Assembly (NCBI GenBank): GCA_030141605.1
Contig: JAQGDQ010000144.1
Coordinates: 124,001 to 188,000 of the forward strand
Direction of reading: 5' to 3'
Length of the DNA: 64,000 nt
DNA from: Tubiluchus corallicola
Lineage: Eukaryota > Priapulida > Priapulimorpha > Priapulimorphida > Tubiluchidae
Made by a program: the position numbers and the translations under genes. The notes below the pieces were generated by a model, which worked only from the letters and a program-made list of their open reading frames with translations, searched no databases and was not told where the DNA came from. Shown one piece after another: positions 1-64,000 of this stretch (positions are counted from its first letter, which is position 1; each line of letters opens with the position of its first letter).

Positions 1-63575
<63,575 letters not shown>

Positions 63576-63882
63576 GTGAGTTCCACTAAAGTATAAAAAT
63601 ATTATTGCGCTGTTTAACCCGTTGGATAGCCTCATTTCCTGCTCATCGGTGATGTGGGTAAGCGTTGTATAGCGGCACCCTAAAAAATCGAAGAAAGAAA
63701 CACCAAAACCAAAGTTTAGAGGTGAAATCGGACGACTAAGAAGAACAAAAAAAGAACAAAATGATAAATGCTTTAAATTTGAAAAAAAAACAACAACGCT
63801 TGGCAGGCAGACAGGAGAAGTGCACACGAAGATTAAAACACTGACAACTGAGGATGTCATGTGCTAGTGTTTTTTTCTACAG

Positions 63883-63903
63883 GAAAAAACTGTTCAACCA
63901 ATC
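63883..63903 (+). CDS. Possible 21-nt microexon after FnIII 36
   Basis: A pyrimidine tract and CTACAG precede it and CGTAAGTA follows. It would read GKNCSTN, phase 1 in and out, keeping the frame. It could equally be a chance acceptor/donor pair inside a longer intron. Confidence 0.35.
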
Positions 63904-64000
63904 GTAAGTAATTGTGGATTTACTTCCTGATTTGAAATGACAATTATAATATTATCTGTAGGTTTGTTGGCCTGGTGCCTATGAATAAGTGTAATGCACA

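Noticed and set aside
63962-64000. Exon starting after the TAG at 63959-63961
   Set aside because: In the required phase it reaches a TGA after seven codons and shows no domain similarity.

Overview
The window is an internal piece of one giant animal muscle gene of the titin/twitchin family, read entirely on the + strand. Neither its start codon nor its stop codon is inside. I can chain 97 exons in one continuous reading frame from base 1 to base 63575 (about 16.2 kb of coding sequence, about 5,400 residues), with a possible further 21-nt microexon at 63883-63903. Introns are AT-rich, have ordinary GT-AG borders with one GC-AG exception, and carry several transposon families. This is a metazoan nuclear genome, probably an invertebrate. 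The sequence alone does not let me name the phylum.

Layout: four Ig domains (1-5448) are followed by a 35-residue linker made mostly of E, K, V and P (5574-5678). Then comes a long FnIII/Ig array (5971-63575) with 36 FnIII and 15 more Ig domains. From Fn1 to Fn28 the array is a 10-domain super-repeat, F-Ig-F-F-Ig-F-F-F-Ig-F, here labelled positions a to j. It is present four times: unit 1 at 5971-16838, unit 2 at 18315-27535, unit 3 at 28376-39548 and unit 4 at 39777-48648. Units 1-3 share exon lengths, intron phases and much of their DNA. Unit 4 keeps the order but is more diverged and has lost or never gained some introns. A fifth, degenerate unit (49454-61843) lacks the third FnIII at position h. 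The window ends with Ig19 followed by three FnIII, the arrangement that in titin and twitchin lies a short way before the kinase domain. No kinase is in the window.

The protein is expected to be a structural and elastic ruler of the thick filament. The Ig/FnIII array would bind along myosin, the PEVK-like linker would be a short flexible spring, and the kinase region would follow downstream. Almost every domain begins and ends with a phase-1 intron, so single domains or whole groups could be skipped without a frameshift.

Non-coding content: two dead LINE fragments (one Rex1/Babar-like), four Tigger/pogo-like DNA elements, two hAT-like and one Harbinger-like non-autonomous elements, a further TIR family in three copies, two long palindromes, an unclassified dispersed repeat, and several simple repeats. 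No other protein gene, no convincing RNA gene and no CRISPR array was found.
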